Positions 10,234 through 23,203 of a stretch of DNA of 64,000 bases are shown in pieces. The stretch covers positions 1,612,001 through 1,676,000 of the forward strand of contig NZ_CP073084.1 in NCBI RefSeq assembly GCF_018137985.1, written 5' to 3'. The stretch comes from Streptococcus oriscaviae. Its GTDB lineage: Bacteria > Bacillota > Bacilli > Lactobacillales > Streptococcaceae. Each line of letters starts with the position of its first letter. Positions within the stretch are counted from its first letter, which is position 1. The notes beneath the pieces are model-generated. The model was given only the letters and a program-made list of their open reading frames with translations. It made no database searches and had not been told where the DNA came from. Position numbers and translations under genes: made by a program.

Positions 10234-11040
10234 ATGAGGAGAGATTTACGGAAACGAGTGGTATTTGGCGTTTTAGCCTTTGCCATCTTCATGCCATTTG
10301 TATGGACAGGAGGCGTTGCCTTTCAAATTTTCGTCGGGCTACTCGCCATGCTATCAACGGCTGAATTGATTAAGATGCACCGTTTGTCGCCAAGTTCGAT
10401 TGAGGGAATCTTGGCCATGCTGGGGAGCTTGGTCTTGACCCTGCCCTTGGAAAATTACTTGCCCTTTTTGCCGACGGATGGCAATTACACGGCTTACGCC
10501 TTGATTGTCTTTTTGCTTTTGGGGTCAACGGTCTTTAATCTAAGGACCTATTCTTATTCGGAAGCGGTGTTTCCGATTGCCTCTAGTTTTTATGTCGGCA
10601 TTGGCTTTCACAGCTTGATTTTGGCACGAATGGACAGTTTGAATAAGGTGCTGTTTGCCCTTTTCATCGTCTGGGCGACAGATATTGGAGCCTATATGAT
10701 TGGCAGCCGGATTGGACGACACAAGTTGATGCCGCTGGTTTCTCCTAATAAGTCAGTAGAAGGCTTCTGGGGAGGGATTGTGATTGCAGTGATTGTGGCT
10801 GCGCTATTCGTCTTTTTTGATAAAACGGTAGCCGCAGGCTACTCATTGCCGGTTCTCTTGGGCTTGGTAGCGGTCTTTTCTGCCTTTGCCCAGTTTGGAG
10901 ATTTGGTAGAAAGTGCCATTAAACGTAGGTTTGGTGTCAAGGATTCTGGGAAATTGATTCCTGGTCATGGTGGAATCTTGGATCGGTTTGATTCGATGAT
11001 TTTTGTCTTTCCCATCATGCACCTCTTTGGCCTTTTCTAA
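10234..11040 (+). CDS. cdsA: Phosphatidate cytidylyltransferase
   Basis: Makes CDP-diacylglycerol, the precursor of phosphatidylglycerol and cardiolipin. 268 residues, about eight membrane helices. The CDP-DAG synthase signature is at the C terminus: SPNKSVEGFWGG, then FGDLVESAIKRRFGVKDSG with LIPGHGGILDRFDS. The upstream gene uses the same operon promoter; GAGGGAGATGAA provides the ribosome binding site. Confidence 0.95.
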   Translation: MRRDLRKRVVFGVLAFAIFMPFVWTGGVAFQIFVGLLAMLSTAELIKMHRLSPSSIEGILAMLGSLVLTLPLENYLPFLPTDGNYTAYALIVFLLLGSTVFNLRTYSYSEAVFPIASSFYVGIGFHSLILARMDSLNKVLFALFIVWATDIGAYMIGSRIGRHKLMPLVSPNKSVEGFWGGIVIAVIVAALFVFFDKTVAAGYSLPVLLGLVAVFSAFAQFGDLVESAIKRRFGVKDSGKLIPGHGGILDRFDSMIFVFPIMHLFGLF

Positions 11041-11049
11041 GGAGTAACT

Positions 11050-12309
11050 ATGCAAGGAATTTTAACCTTTATTTTCATTTTCGGTGTTATCGTAGTGGTT
11101 CATGAATTTGGGCACTTCTATTTCGCCAAAAAGGCGGGGATTTTGGTCCGTGAGTTTGCAATCGGTATGGGGCCGAAGATTTTCGCCCATATTGGCAAGG
11201 ACGGAACTGCTTATACCATCCGCATCCTGCCCTTGGGTGGCTATGTTCGCATGGCAGGTTGGGGCGAAGATAAGACGGAGATTAAGACGGGAACCCCTTT
11301 GTCCCTAACCTTGAACGAGGAGGGTGTCGTTACCCGGGTCAATCTGTCTGACAAGCAGCTGGATTCGGCCAGTCTGCCTATGAATGTGACCAGTTTTGAT
11401 TTTGAGGATAAACTGGAAATCACTGGTCTGGTTTTGGACGAAACAAAGACCTTTAAAGTAGACCATGATGCGACGATTGTGGAAGAGGACGGAACGGAAG
11501 TTCGGATTGCGCCTTTAGACGTTCAGTACCAGAATGCTTCCATTTGGGGTCGCTTGATGACCAACTTTGCTGGCCCTCTCAATAACTTTATTTTGGGGAT
11601 TCTTGCCTTCATCATCCTAGTGTTTCTGCAGGGGGGTGTTGCCAATGTTGATACGAATGTGGTAACCATTACACCAGGTGGAGCCCTTGAAGCGGCAGGT
11701 TTGGTGACGGGAGATCAGATTCTCTCTATTGACGGTCAAAAAACGGATTCTTACACGGAGATTGCTCAAATTATATCCGATGTCAGTCAGGACGCTACCA
11801 GTGCCCCGACTGTGGAAGTTGTGGCTCAACATGATGGTCAGGAGAAGACGGTGCGGGTGCAGTTGAAGGAAACGGACGGCAACTACTATTTGGGTGTATC
11901 TCCTAGTTTGAAGACGGGCTTCTTAGATAAGATTTGGGGCGGGATTGTCCGCGCCGGTGAAACAGCCCTCTTAATCGTGACAGCCCTGCGTAACCTCATT
12001 GCCAATTTTGATATCCAACAGTTGGGTGGGCCGGTAGCCATTTACAAGGTTAGTGCCCAAGCAGCAGAGAACGGTATCTTGTCTGTTATCTATCTTTTGG
12101 CCATGCTGTCCATTAACTTGGGTATTTTTAACTTGATTCCGATTCCGGCCTTGGACGGTGGAAAGATTTTAATCAATATGATTGAAGCTGTCCGCCGCAA
12201 GCCGCTCAAACAGGAAACAGAATCCTACATCACCTTGGCCGGCGTAGCCATCGTGGTTTTGCTCATGATCGTTGTCACTTGGAACGATATTATGCGCGTG
12301 TTTTTCTAA
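11050..12309 (+). CDS. rseP: RseP/Eep site-2 zinc metalloprotease
   Basis: Intramembrane protease of the M50 family, 419 residues. HEFGH (about residue 18) lies in the first helix and [11 protein letters not shown] (about residue 355) gives the third zinc ligand. A PDZ domain lies between them (about 190-270, [15 protein letters not shown]). In streptococci and enterococci the homologue Eep cleaves signal-peptide remnants and regulators inside the membrane, including peptide pheromones. Position between cdsA and proS is the usual Firmicute order. Confidence 0.94.
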   Translation: MQGILTFIFIFGVIVVVHEFGHFYFAKKAGILVREFAIGMGPKIFAHIGKDGTAYTIRILPLGGYVRMAGWGEDKTEIKTGTPLSLTLNEEGVVTRVNLSDKQLDSASLPMNVTSFDFEDKLEITGLVLDETKTFKVDHDATIVEEDGTEVRIAPLDVQYQNASIWGRLMTNFAGPLNNFILGILAFIILVFLQGGVANVDTNVVTITPGGALEAAGLVTGDQILSIDGQKTDSYTEIAQIISDVSQDATSAPTVEVVAQHDGQEKTVRVQLKETDGNYYLGVSPSLKTGFLDKIWGGIVRAGETALLIVTALRNLIANFDIQQLGGPVAIYKVSAQAAENGILSVIYLLAMLSINLGIFNLIPIPALDGGKILINMIEAVRRKPLKQETESYITLAGVAIVVLLMIVVTWNDIMRVFF

Positions 12310-12316
12310 AGAATGA

Positions 12317-14194
<1,878 letters not shown>

Positions 14195-14203
14195 AAACGA
14201 TTT

Positions 14204-14236
14204 GAACTGTCTCCAGCCTTGGAGGCAGTTCCTTTT
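14204..14236 (+). terminator. proS terminator
   Basis: GAACTGTCTCCA (14204-14215) and TGGAGGCAGTTC (14220-14231) form a 12-bp stem (one wobble), then CTTTT. It ends the uppS-proS operon. Confidence 0.8.
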
Positions 14237-14315
14237 CCGTCAGGCTCTTTTTATCTGCCATAGACATGCAAAATATGATAAAATAGAACTACTATTTACC
14301 ACAAAGGAAACCAGC

Positions 14316-17300
14316 ATGACAGATACCTTTCAACTCTTACTTCAGCAGATTGGAATGCCGCTTGATCCAGAAGGAACAAGTGTTTTTTCCAGTGGTCAGA
14401 TTGAAGAAGTGATCGTGCATCGTCGCAGCAAGGTCTGGGAATTTACCTTCCGCTTTGCTCGGCCTCTGCCTCTAGTAGATTACCAACACTTTAAGGCTCG
14501 TCTGGCCAATGAATTTCAAAAGACTGGCAATCAGGCTCGTTTTCGTTTGGTGACAGATGCAACTGACCTTGATAAGGAATTGGTTGAGGCCTACTATCCT
14601 GAAGCTTTTACAGAGGAACTTTGCCAAAGCGTGGGCTTTAAAGCTCTTTTTCAAGGTTTGGAGGTTAGCTACCGAGATGGAATCTTATGGATTAAAGGGC
14701 CTGAAACCATAGACACCGTTCATTTTCGCAAGAATCATCTGCCAAATCTGGTGGAACAGTACGGTCGCTTTGGTTTTGCCAATCTTAAGGTGGACATTGA
14801 GGTCTGTCAGGACATGACAGCCAGTCAGGAAGAAGCCTTTCATGCCCAGAACGAGGAAATTTACCAGAAGGCCAATGAGGAAAATCTAGCAGCCTTGGAA
14901 CAATTGTCTCAGATGGCTCCTCCACCAGAAGCAGCTCAGCCTTCCTTCCAAGACTTTAAAAAGACACGCCAGCCCAAGGTCAGTCTTGATAAATCTGAAG
15001 TGACTCAGATGATTGATGTGACGACAGAAGAAAACCGCATTGTCTTTGAGGGGCTGGTCTTTGACGTTGAGCAAAAAACGACCAAGACTGGACGGATTAT
15101 CATCAACTTTAAGATGACGGACTATTCATCCTCCTTTACCCTTCAAAAGTGGGCCAAAAACGAAGAAGAAGCTCAGAAGTTTGATATGGTCAAAAAAGGC
15201 AACTGGCTTCGTGTGCGTGGTAATGTGGAAACCAATCATTTTACCAAAGATTTGACGATGAATGTTCAGGAAGTCCAAGAGGTCAAAAAGGATATTCGTA
15301 AGGACCTGATGCCAGAAGGTGAGAAGCGGGTTGAATTTCACGCTCATACCAATATGTCCACCATGGACGCCCTTCCTCCGGTTGAGGATCTGATTGCCCG
15401 GGCAGCCAAGTGGGGGCATAAGGCTATCGCCATCACCGACCACGGCAATGTCCAATCCTTCCCTCATGGTTACCATGCGGCGAAAAAGGCTGGCATCAAG
15501 GCCATCTTTGGGCTGGAAGCCAATATCGTGGAAGACAGTGTGCCTATTGTATACAACGAAAAAGATACAGACTTATCAGATGCGACCTATGTGGTTTTCG
15601 ACGTGGAAACAACAGGTTTGTCTGCAGTCTACAATGATTTGATTCAGATTGCGGCCTCCAAAATGCACAAGGGCAATATCATTGCTGAATTTGATGAGTT
15701 TATTGATCCGGGCCATCCCTTGAGCCAGTTTACCACAGACCTGACAGGGATTACAGATGAGCATGTCAGAGGTTCCAAACCACTGGAGCAGGTTCTAAAA
15801 GAGTTTCAGGAGTTTTGTCAGGATGCGATTCTGGTGGCCCATAACGCTAGCTTCGACGTGGGATTTATGAACGTCAACTACGAGCGTGCGGGGTTGCCGA
15901 CCATTAGTCAGCCGGTTATTGACACCCTAGAATTTGCCCGTAATCTCTACCCAGAGTACAAGCGTCACGGTTTGGGGCCATTGACCAAGCGCTTTGGTGT
16001 TGCTCTTGAGCACCACCACATGGCCAACTACGATGCTGAAGCAACCGGCCGCCTGCTCTTCATCTTCCTGAAAGATGCACTGGAAAAACACAACCTCACC
16101 AACCTCACCCAGCTCAATACAGACTTGATAGCGGAAGATTCGTATAAAAAGGCTCGTGTCAAACACGCCACCCTCTACGTGACCAACCAAGTGGGGTTGA
16201 AAAATATCTTTAAATTGGTTTCGCTCTCCAATACCAAGTACTTTGAGGGAGTTCCTCGCATTCCTAGAACCGTCCTCAACGAACACCGTGAAGGCTTAAT
16301 TTTGGGAACAGCCTGTCAGGAGGGGGAGGTATTTGACGAGCTCTTGTCCAAGGGGATTGAAGATGCGGTCAAGGTAGCCAGCTACTATGACTTTATCGAG
16401 GTTATGCCACCAGCTCTCTATGCGCCAATGATCGCCAAGGAGCAATTCCAGAATATGGCTGAAATTGAAGAGCTAATCAAGAAGTTGATTGAAGTCGGCC
16501 GCAGGGCCAATTTGCCAGTACTTGCGACGGGAAATGTCCACTACATTGACCCTGAAGAAGAGATTTATCGCGAGATTATTGTCCGTGCTTTGGGTCAAGG
16601 TGCCATGATTAACCGGCCAATCGGTCAGGGAGAAAATGCCCAGCCGGCTCCGCTGCCCAAGGCCCACTTTAGAACCACCAATGAAATGCTAGACGAATTT
16701 GCCTTTTTAGGTGATGATCTGGCGCGTGAGATTGTCATTAGCAATCCAAATGCTATGCTGGATCGCTTTGAAGATGTCGAGGTTGTCAAAAAGGATCTCT
16801 ATACTCCTTATATCGAAAAGGCTGAGGAAACCGTTGCGGAGTTGACCTATCAAAAAGCCTTTGAGATTTATGGGAATCCCTTGCCTGACATTATTGATTT
16901 GCGGATTGAAAAAGAATTGTCCTCTATTCTGGGAAATGGTTTTGCCGTGATTTACCTCGCTTCGCAGATGCTCGTAACTCGCTCTAACGAAAGGGGCTAT
17001 CTGGTGGGATCGCGGGGGTCTGTCGGCTCCAGCTTCGTTGCGACCATGATTGGGATTACTGAGGTCAATCCTATGCCACCGCACTATGTCTGTCCAAATT
17101 GTCAGCACAGTGAGTTTATCACAGATGGAACGTACGGATCAGGATTTGATATGCCGGATAAGGCCTGTCCGCAATGTGGAACAACCTACAACAAGGATGG
17201 TCAAGATATTCCCTTTGAAACCTTCCTGGGATTTGATGGGGATAAGGTTCCCGATATTGATTTGAACTTCTCTGGAGATGACCAGCCGGCGGCCCACTTG

Positions 17301-18710
17301 GACGTCCGCAAGATTTTCGGAGAAGAGTATGCCTTTCGGGCAGGTACAGTAGGTACGGTAGCCGCCAAGACAGCCTATGGTTTTGTTCGTGGTTATGAGC
17401 GAGATTATGGGAAGTTTTACCGAGATGTAGAGGTGGAGCGCTTGGCAGCGGGGGCGGCAGGTGTGAAACGGACGACTGGTCAACACCCAGGCGGTATTGT
17501 TGTTATCCCAAATTACATGGATGTTTATGACTTCACCCCTGTTCAGTATCCGGCAGATGATGTAACAGCCAGCTGGCAGACAACTCACTTTAACTTCCAT
17601 GATATTGACGAAAACGTCCTTAAACTTGATGTTTTGGGACACGATGATCCGACCATGATTCGGAAACTTCAAGATTTGTCAGGGATTGATCCGCAGACCA
17701 TTCCTGCCGATGACAAGGGGGTTATGGCGCTCTTTTCTGGCACGGAAATCTTGGGAGTAACCCCAGAGCAGATTGGCACGCCGACTGGTATGCTGGGAAT
17801 CCCAGAATTTGGAACCAACTTCGTTCGGGGCATGGTGGAAGAAACACATCCGACCACCTTTTCGGAGTTGTTGCAGCTTTCAGGACTTTCACATGGTACG
17901 GATGTATGGCTGGGAAATGCTCAGGATTTGATTCGTCAAGGAATTGCGGACCTCTCGACCGTTATCGGTTGTCGGGATGACATCATGGTTTACCTCATGC
18001 ACGCAGGTCTTCCGCCTAAGATGGCCTTTAACATCATGGAGCGGGTGCGTAAAGGTGCATGGCTCAAGATTTCAGAAGAAGAGCGTAACGGCTATATTCA
18101 GGCCATGAAGGATAACAATGTTCCAGACTGGTATATTGAATCCTGTGGGAAAATCAAGTACATGTTCCCTAAAGCCCATGCAGCTGCCTACGTTATGATG
18201 GCCCTGCGGGTGGCCTACTTCAAGGTTCATCATCCGATTTACTACTATTGTGCCTACTTCTCCATCCGCGCCAAGGCCTTTGACTTGGCAACCATGAGTG
18301 GTGGCTTGGATAAGGTCAAGGCCAAGATGGAAGAAATTTCCCTCAAGCGCAAAAACAATGAGGCTTCCAATGTGGAAGTCGACCTGTTCACAACACTTGA
18401 ATTGGTCAATGAAATGCTGGAGCGTGGCTTCAAGTTCGGCAAACTCGATCTCTATAAGAGCCATGCGACGGAGTTCTTGATTGAGGAGAACGATACCCTG
18501 ATTCCTCCATTTGTTGCCATGGATGGTCTGGGCGAGAACGTTGCCAAACAGCTGGTCGCAGCTCGAGCAGAAGGGGAATTCCTTTCTAAGACAGAACTGC
18601 GCAAACGTGGCGGGCTCTCCAGCACCCTGGTTGAAAAGATGGACGAGATGGGGATTCTTGGAAAAATGCCAGAGGACAACCAACTCAGCCTCTTTGATGA
18701 TTTGTTTTAA
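14316..18710 (+). CDS. polC: DNA polymerase III PolC-type alpha subunit with proofreading exonuclease
   Basis: Main replicative polymerase of low-GC Gram-positives; 1464 residues. Order: N-terminal domain (1-220), OB fold (about 240-330), PHP domain (starts [14 protein letters not shown]) interrupted by the DnaQ-like 3'-5' exonuclease ([12 protein letters not shown] to [12 protein letters not shown]). Next come a zinc-binding CPNC...CPQC pair (about residues 925-960) and the catalytic palm with [10 protein letters not shown]. The open frame extends 38 codons upstream, but those overlap the proS terminator. ATG 14316 follows AAAGGAAACC and gives the family N terminus MTDTFQLL, so I use it. Confidence 0.96.
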   Translation: MTDTFQLLLQQIGMPLDPEGTSVFSSGQIEEVIVHRRSKVWEFTFRFARPLPLVDYQHFKARLANEFQKTGNQARFRLVTDATDLDKELVEAYYPEAFTEELCQSVGFKALFQGLEVSYRDGILWIKGPETIDTVHFRKNHLPNLVEQYGRFGFANLKVDIEVCQDMTASQEEAFHAQNEEIYQKANEENLAALEQLSQMAPPPEAAQPSFQDFKKTRQPKVSLDKSEVTQMIDVTTEENRIVFEGLVFDVEQKTTKTGRIIINFKMTDYSSSFTLQKWAKNEEEAQKFDMVKKGNWLRVRGNVETNHFTKDLTMNVQEVQEVKKDIRKDLMPEGEKRVEFHAHTNMSTMDALPPVEDLIARAAKWGHKAIAITDHGNVQSFPHGYHAAKKAGIKAIFGLEANIVEDSVPIVYNEKDTDLSDATYVVFDVETTGLSAVYNDLIQIAASKMHKGNIIAEFDEFIDPGHPLSQFTTDLTGITDEHVRGSKPLEQVLKEFQEFCQDAILVAHNASFDVGFMNVNYERAGLPTISQPVIDTLEFARNLYPEYKRHGLGPLTKRFGVALEHHHMANYDAEATGRLLFIFLKDALEKHNLTNLTQLNTDLIAEDSYKKARVKHATLYVTNQVGLKNIFKLVSLSNTKYFEGVPRIPRTVLNEHREGLILGTACQEGEVFDELLSKGIEDAVKVASYYDFIEVMPPALYAPMIAKEQFQNMAEIEELIKKLIEVGRRANLPVLATGNVHYIDPEEEIYREIIVRALGQGAMINRPIGQGENAQPAPLPKAHFRTTNEMLDEFAFLGDDLAREIVISNPNAMLDRFEDVEVVKKDLYTPYIEKAEETVAELTYQKAFEIYGNPLPDIIDLRIEKELSSILGNGFAVIYLASQMLVTRSNERGYLVGSRGSVGSSFVATMIGITEVNPMPPHYVCPNCQHSEFITDGTYGSGFDMPDKACPQCGTTYNKDGQDIPFETFLGFDGDKVPDIDLNFSGDDQPAAHLDVRKIFGEEYAFRAGTVGTVAAKTAYGFVRGYERDYGKFYRDVEVERLAAGAAGVKRTTGQHPGGIVVIPNYMDVYDFTPVQYPADDVTASWQTTHFNFHDIDENVLKLDVLGHDDPTMIRKLQDLSGIDPQTIPADDKGVMALFSGTEILGVTPEQIGTPTGMLGIPEFGTNFVRGMVEETHPTTFSELLQLSGLSHGTDVWLGNAQDLIRQGIADLSTVIGCRDDIMVYLMHAGLPPKMAFNIMERVRKGAWLKISEEERNGYIQAMKDNNVPDWYIESCGKIKYMFPKAHAAAYVMMALRVAYFKVHHPIYYYCAYFSIRAKAFDLATMSGGLDKVKAKMEEISLKRKNNEASNVEVDLFTTLELVNEMLERGFKFGKLDLYKSHATEFLIEENDTLIPPFVAMDGLGENVAKQLVAARAEGEFLSKTELRKRGGLSSTLVEKMDEMGILGKMPEDNQLSLFDDLF

Positions 18711-18772
18711 GATAGAAAGGAACTGGAAGAAGCAACACGGTGTAAGGTGTTTCCTCCTTTTAGCATAGTAAG

Positions 18773-18810
18773 AAACCACCGCCAAATCATGGTCGGTGGT
18801 TTGATGTTTT
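18773..18810 (+). terminator. polC terminator
   Basis: AAACCACCG (18773-18781) pairs with CGGTGGTTT (18794-18802), with a further CC/GG pair inside. GATGTTTTT follows. Confidence 0.75.
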
Positions 18811-18875
18811 TATAGACTTCAAATAGATGGAAATATGGTACAATAGGGGAGTATAAATTTACAAAGGAGAAAAAT

Positions 18876-20117
18876 ATGGTTTTACCAAACTTTAAAGAAA
18901 ACCTAGCAAAATATGCAAAACTCTTGGTATCAACAGGTATCAATGTCCAAGCTGGTCACACTGTTCAGCTGACTATCGCAGTTGAGCAGGCTGAATTGGC
19001 TCGTTTAATTGTTAAAGAAGCTTATGCACGCGGAGCTGCAGAAGTTCTTGTCAACTGGTCAGATGATGTTGTCAATCGTGAGCGCTTGGTCAATGTAGAC
19101 GTAGAGCTTTTGGAGCAAGTGCATCCACAGCGTATTACAGAGATGAACTATCTCTTGGAGAAAAAGGCTAGTCGCTTGGTGGTCTTGTCAGATGATCCAG
19201 GTGCCTTGGATGGTGTGGATCCAGAGAAACTCTCTCGCAATGCGCGTGCGCTCAGTCAGGCTTTGAATCCAATGCGGCAAGCAACGCAGGCCAACAAGGT
19301 CAGCTGGACACTTGGTGCAGCCTCTGGTTTGGAATGGGCTAAAAAAGTCTTTCCAAATGCGGCTTCTGACGAAGAAGCGGTGGATCTGCTTTGGGATCAA
19401 ATCTTCAAGACTTGCCGTGTTTACGAAGAAGATCCAATCAAGGCTTGGGAAGAACATGAAGCACGCTTGGTAGCCAAGGCTAAAATTTTGAATGATGAGC
19501 AGTTTGTCAAGCTCCACTATACAGCACCGGGAACGGACCTTGTGCTTGGTATGCCAAAAAACCACCTGTGGGAAGCGGCTGGCTCAGTCAATGCCCAAGG
19601 CGAAAAATTTATTGCCAACATGCCAACGGAAGAAGTCTTTACAGCACCTGACTATCGTGTGGCAGACGGGTATGTGACATCAACCAAGCCACTTAGCTAC
19701 AATGGCAATATCATTGAAGGAATCAAAGTGACCTTTAAGGATGGTGAAATTGTCGAAGTATCCGCTGACAAAGGCGATGAAGTTATGAAGAAATTGGTCT
19801 TTGACAACGCAGGTGCGCGTGGTCTTGGGGAAGTAGCCCTTGTGCCAGACAAGAGTCCAATCTCTCAATCAGGCGTGACCTTCTTCAACACTCTCTTTGA
19901 TGAGAATGCTTCCAACCATATCGCCATCGGGTCTGCCTATGCCTTTTCTATCGAAGGTGGTACAGAAATGAGTCAGGAAGAACTCAAAGAAGCAGGCCTC
20001 AACCGTTCGGATGTCCATGTGGACTTCATGATTGGTTCAAACAAGATGAACATTGACGGTATTCGTGAAGACGGTACTCGTGTGCCAATCTTCCGTGATG
20101 GTGAGTGGGCAATCTAA
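18876..20117 (+). CDS. pepS: M29 aminopeptidase (PepS type)
   Basis: Cytosolic metallo-aminopeptidase of the AmpS/PepS/T family, involved in the last steps of peptide use. 413 residues, the normal length. The C-terminal half holds the family metal-site regions: GNIIEGIKVTFKDGEIV, NTLFDENASNHIAIGSAYAF with the Glu/His ligands, and VHVDFMIGS with His and Asp. Single gene: AAAGGAG ribosome site, extended -10 TGG-TACAAT at about 18839-18844. Confidence 0.92.
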   Translation: MVLPNFKENLAKYAKLLVSTGINVQAGHTVQLTIAVEQAELARLIVKEAYARGAAEVLVNWSDDVVNRERLVNVDVELLEQVHPQRITEMNYLLEKKASRLVVLSDDPGALDGVDPEKLSRNARALSQALNPMRQATQANKVSWTLGAASGLEWAKKVFPNAASDEEAVDLLWDQIFKTCRVYEEDPIKAWEEHEARLVAKAKILNDEQFVKLHYTAPGTDLVLGMPKNHLWEAAGSVNAQGEKFIANMPTEEVFTAPDYRVADGYVTSTKPLSYNGNIIEGIKVTFKDGEIVEVSADKGDEVMKKLVFDNAGARGLGEVALVPDKSPISQSGVTFFNTLFDENASNHIAIGSAYAFSIEGGTEMSQEELKEAGLNRSDVHVDFMIGSNKMNIDGIREDGTRVPIFRDGEWAI

Positions 20118-20179
20118 TGAACGATTCCAATAAGGCTGGGCAACCAGTCTTATTTTGCAAATGAAGGAGGACTACTATC

Positions 20180-20407
20180 GTGTTATCAAGTATTATCGCA
20201 GGTGCTATTATCGGATTGATTGCAGGAGCTATTACCTCCTCAGATGATCGTAGGGGCTGTATTGGCAATGTCATTCTGGGCTTGGCTGGCTCTTGGATTG
20301 GACAGTTCCTCTTTGGGTCTTGGGGCCCCCAGCTAGCAGGTATGGCAGTTGTTCCCTCTATCTTGGGGGCAATCCTTTTAGTAGCCCTGTTTAACAGCAG
20401 ACGATAA
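20180..20407 (+). CDS. GlsB/YeaQ/YmgE-family small membrane protein
   Basis: 75 residues with three hydrophobic segments and the Gly-rich repeat pattern GAIIGLIAGAI ... GNVILGLAGSWIG of the transglycosylase-associated (YeaQ/YmgE, GlsB) family. Members are linked to general or envelope stress, often beside Gls24/Asp23 proteins, but their biochemical role is not established. GTG start at 20180, 9 bp after a perfect AAGGAGG. No Gls24 gene is adjacent here. Confidence 0.85.
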   Translation: MLSSIIAGAIIGLIAGAITSSDDRRGCIGNVILGLAGSWIGQFLFGSWGPQLAGMAVVPSILGAILLVALFNSRR

Positions 20408-20432
20408 CCTGTTTTTTAAACGATACAAGTAA

Positions 20433-20467
20433 AAACCGCTTCCTTGTCGGCTGACAGGAAGCGGTTT
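20433..20467. terminator. Bidirectional terminator between the GlsB-like gene and def
   Basis: AAACCGCTTCCT and AGGAAGCGGTTT form a 12-bp perfect stem between the convergent genes. Confidence 0.75.
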
Positions 20468-20472
20468 GTTGG

Positions 20473-21087
20473 TTAGTCAATGATTAACACCCCGTCTTTA
20501 ACTGCCAGAGGGTGTTCTGGGTCGATGCGATCGTAGAACATGATGCCGTTGATGTGGTCAATTTCGTGTTGGACAACGATAGCATTAAAGCCCTTGAGTT
20601 TAATGCGGTGGCTTTCCCCATGTTTGTCAACGTAGTCCACGGTAATACGGGCGTGGCGGATGACGTAACCAGGGACTTCGCGATCCACAGATAAGCATCC
20701 CTCTCCCCCTTCAACAGCTGCTTCTTGGATGGAGTGGGAAACGATTTTAGGGTTATACATGACTTCTTCTAGGGCGTAGGCTTCCTTGGGTGGGTTGCCC
20801 TCAGCATCTTCCGGATTGGGAACTAAGACGGCGATGATGCGCTTGGATACATCAATCTGAGGTGCAGCCAGGCCGACTCCTCCTCGCAAACCCATTTTCT
20901 CAGCCATAACGGGATCCTGGGAATGTTTGAGGAATTGCAGCATTTTTTCTCCCAGAATGATTTCCTGATCAGACAGGGGAAATTGGACTTCCTCGGCGAT
21001 TTGTCTTAAGGTAGGATGCCCTTCTCGGATGATGTCGTCCATGTCAATCAAGTGGGCAGGCTTGGTTAGTCGTTCAATTACAGACAT
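20473..21087 (-). CDS. def: Peptide deformylase
   Basis: Removes the formyl group from nascent proteins. 204 residues, Gram-positive (type 2) length. All three metal/active-site motifs are present: [13 protein letters not shown] (here GGEGCLSVD) and [11 protein letters not shown]. The frame is open 13 codons upstream, but [10 protein letters not shown] at 21087 has AAAGGAGAG at the right spacing, so I use it. Confidence 0.95.
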   Translation of the reverse strand: MSVIERLTKPAHLIDMDDIIREGHPTLRQIAEEVQFPLSDQEIILGEKMLQFLKHSQDPVMAEKMGLRGGVGLAAPQIDVSKRIIAVLVPNPEDAEGNPPKEAYALEEVMYNPKIVSHSIQEAAVEGGEGCLSVDREVPGYVIRHARITVDYVDKHGESHRIKLKGFNAIVVQHEIDHINGIMFYDRIDPEHPLAVKDGVLIID

Positions 21088-21217
21088 GCTTCTCTCCTTT
21101 GGATATATTCTAGTTAAGTATAGCATGAAATAGGAGAGAATAAAAGTCGGAGCGTCTTGTCCATTCTGTATCCAATCTGTTATACTGGTAAAAGACGAAC
21201 ATTAAAAAGGAGAAGTT

Positions 21218-22384
21218 GTGAAACGAATTTTAGAAAAAATGAGCCTTTTGGCTCTATCCACCATGCTGGTATCAACCTTTGCGGTGTCCCCAGCCATTCC
21301 ACAGATGATGGAACATTTTGCCAAGGAAGGCATTGTAGCCAGTCAGGTGGAGAATCTGATTACCGTGACTTCCTTGGCCATTATGGTCAGTCTGTTGATG
21401 AATGGGCTTATTATTCGTTTTTTATCAGAACGCCTTATCATCATTCTGGGTCTTTTGTTAATGGCGGTGGGTGGAGTCTTGCCTGCGATTTTTACAGCCT
21501 TTCCCTTGATTTTTCTGGCAAGGATTTTACTAGGACTGGGAATTGGCCTAATCAATGCGCGTGCAATCAATATCATCGGTCAATTTTTTACTGGAAAAGA
21601 GCGCGTGCAGATGATGGGTCTGCGTGGTTCTGCGGAGGTATTGGGAAGCGCTAGTTTGACCCTCTTGGTGGGTTGGTTGACTCAGTTTGGCTGGCAGCCA
21701 GCTTTTATGGTCTATCTCTTTGCACTTGTCATTCTAATCCTCTTTCTCCTCTTTGTGCCACGGGAAGAGTTTGTGGCGCATAGTGAAAGGAAGGATGAGG
21801 AAAATCTTCCTAAGGTAAAATTGGACAAAGCCATGTGGAAGATGGGGCTGTATCTAGCCTTTCTGGCCTTCTTCGTTATCAATGTCAACACTTTTTTGAC
21901 CATTCGTATCCCGCAAATTGTCTTGGAAAAGGGGATTGGAACAGCCCAAGAAGCCAGTCTTATCCTCAGCCTTATGCAGGTAATGGGGATTCTGGCTGGG
22001 ACTCTCTTTAGCTTTTTGGTCGAGCGTCTGAAGGGGTGGCTTCTGGCAGTTTCTTATGTAGTGTTTGGGGTGGCTGTTGTTGGCATTGCCTTTGCCAGCA
22101 ACCTGTGGGTGCTTGGTTTAGGTGGCATGGTGTCAGGTTTCTTTTACAGCATCATCTTGACCATTGTCTTTAGTCAGGTGACGGAGCGTACGCCCAAGGC
22201 CTTGCTCAATACGGTCATGACCATTGTCCTTATGGGCTGCAATATCGGCGGAGCAAGCTCAGCCCTTCTCCCCACCTATCTGGAGAAGCTCAATCCAACT
22301 GCCACAGGAGCCTTCGGCATTTACGCTGTCGGTTGCGCCCTGATTAGTGCAGGCTTGATTTACCAGCAGATTCGCTCCAAGTAG
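21218..22384 (+). CDS. MFS transporter, substrate unknown
   Basis: 388-residue protein with about 12 membrane helices in two halves of six. The half-border region (about 185-210) is charged. LSERLIIILG and GKERVQMMGLRGSAEVLG resemble the MFS motif positions after helices 2 and 4. GTG start behind AAGGAG. The overall style is that of drug or metabolite efflux proteins of the NimT/CynX-like group, but nothing in the sequence fixes the substrate. Only 51 bp separate it from the pseudouridine synthase gene, with which it may be cotranscribed. Confidence 0.8.
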   Translation: MKRILEKMSLLALSTMLVSTFAVSPAIPQMMEHFAKEGIVASQVENLITVTSLAIMVSLLMNGLIIRFLSERLIIILGLLLMAVGGVLPAIFTAFPLIFLARILLGLGIGLINARAINIIGQFFTGKERVQMMGLRGSAEVLGSASLTLLVGWLTQFGWQPAFMVYLFALVILILFLLFVPREEFVAHSERKDEENLPKVKLDKAMWKMGLYLAFLAFFVINVNTFLTIRIPQIVLEKGIGTAQEASLILSLMQVMGILAGTLFSFLVERLKGWLLAVSYVVFGVAVVGIAFASNLWVLGLGGMVSGFFYSIILTIVFSQVTERTPKALLNTVMTIVLMGCNIGGASSALLPTYLEKLNPTATGAFGIYAVGCALISAGLIYQQIRSK

Positions 22385-22435
22385 CTGCTAGCGGTTTTGG
22401 GAAAAGGCAGAGCAGTAGAGTTAGAAAGGAAGAAC

Positions 22436-23164
22436 ATGCGACTGGATAAATTTTTAGTAGATTGCGGTGTTGGCAGTCGAACAGAAGTCAAAAAAATCTT
22501 GAAAAATAAGCAGGTCACCGTCAACGGACAGGTGGAAACCTCGCCAAAGTGTCAGATTGATGAAAAAGCTGATCAGGTCGCGGTCTTCGGTCAGCTTCTG
22601 AATCATGAAACCTTTGTCTACTACCTGCTCAACAAGCCAAAAGGGGTCATTTCTGCAACCGAAGATGACCGTCATCGGACGGTTTTGGATTTGCTGGATG
22701 ACACCGCTCGGCACAAGGAAGTTTTCCCAGTAGGGCGTTTAGATATTGATACCCACGGTCTCCTCCTCTTGACCAATAATGGCCAGTTGGCCCATGCCAT
22801 GCTCTCTCCTAAAAAACATGTGGACAAATGCTATCGGGCTCGGATTGAGGGGATAATGAACCAGTCAGATGTGGAGCGATTTGCGGCAGGGATTGAGCTA
22901 AAAGACTTTACCTGCCAGCCGGCTGAGCTGACCATTTTGTCAGTTGACGAAGGCCAGCAAACCTCACTGGTAGACATTAGGATTAGGGAAGGAAAGTTCC
23001 ATCAGGTCAAACGGATGGTGGCTGCCTGCGGTAAGGAAGTTGTTGATTTACAGCGCCTGTCCATGGGGCCGCTACTCTTAGATCCAGACCTTGCGCTTGG
23101 CGACTACCGCAGATTGACCGAGGAGGAGTTGACGAAATTGGAAGAATTTGGGGTGGGGTTATAA
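22436..23164 (+). CDS. RsuA/RluB-family rRNA pseudouridine synthase
   Basis: 242 residues. An N-terminal S4 RNA-binding domain (MRLDKFLVDCGVGSRTEVKKIL) is followed by the RsuA-type catalytic domain with GRLDIDTHGLLLLTNNG, whose Asp is the nucleophile, and the C-terminal KFHQVKRM. This is the 16S-type (RsuA) branch. The target uridine cannot be read from sequence. The frame is open 13 codons upstream (TTG), but ATG 22436 behind AAAGGAAG gives the canonical S4 start. Confidence 0.92.
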   Translation: MRLDKFLVDCGVGSRTEVKKILKNKQVTVNGQVETSPKCQIDEKADQVAVFGQLLNHETFVYYLLNKPKGVISATEDDRHRTVLDLLDDTARHKEVFPVGRLDIDTHGLLLLTNNGQLAHAMLSPKKHVDKCYRARIEGIMNQSDVERFAAGIELKDFTCQPAELTILSVDEGQQTSLVDIRIREGKFHQVKRMVAACGKEVVDLQRLSMGPLLLDPDLALGDYRRLTEEELTKLEEFGVGL

Positions 23165-23203
23165 AGCAGCTGCTCTACGGTTTCAAGGAAGAGGGGGAAA
23201 TTG

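Noticed and set aside
14202..14315. 38-codon N-terminal extension of the polC frame
   Set aside because: It begins at the proS terminator hairpin and lacks a ribosome site; ATG 14316 has one and gives the normal PolC N terminus.
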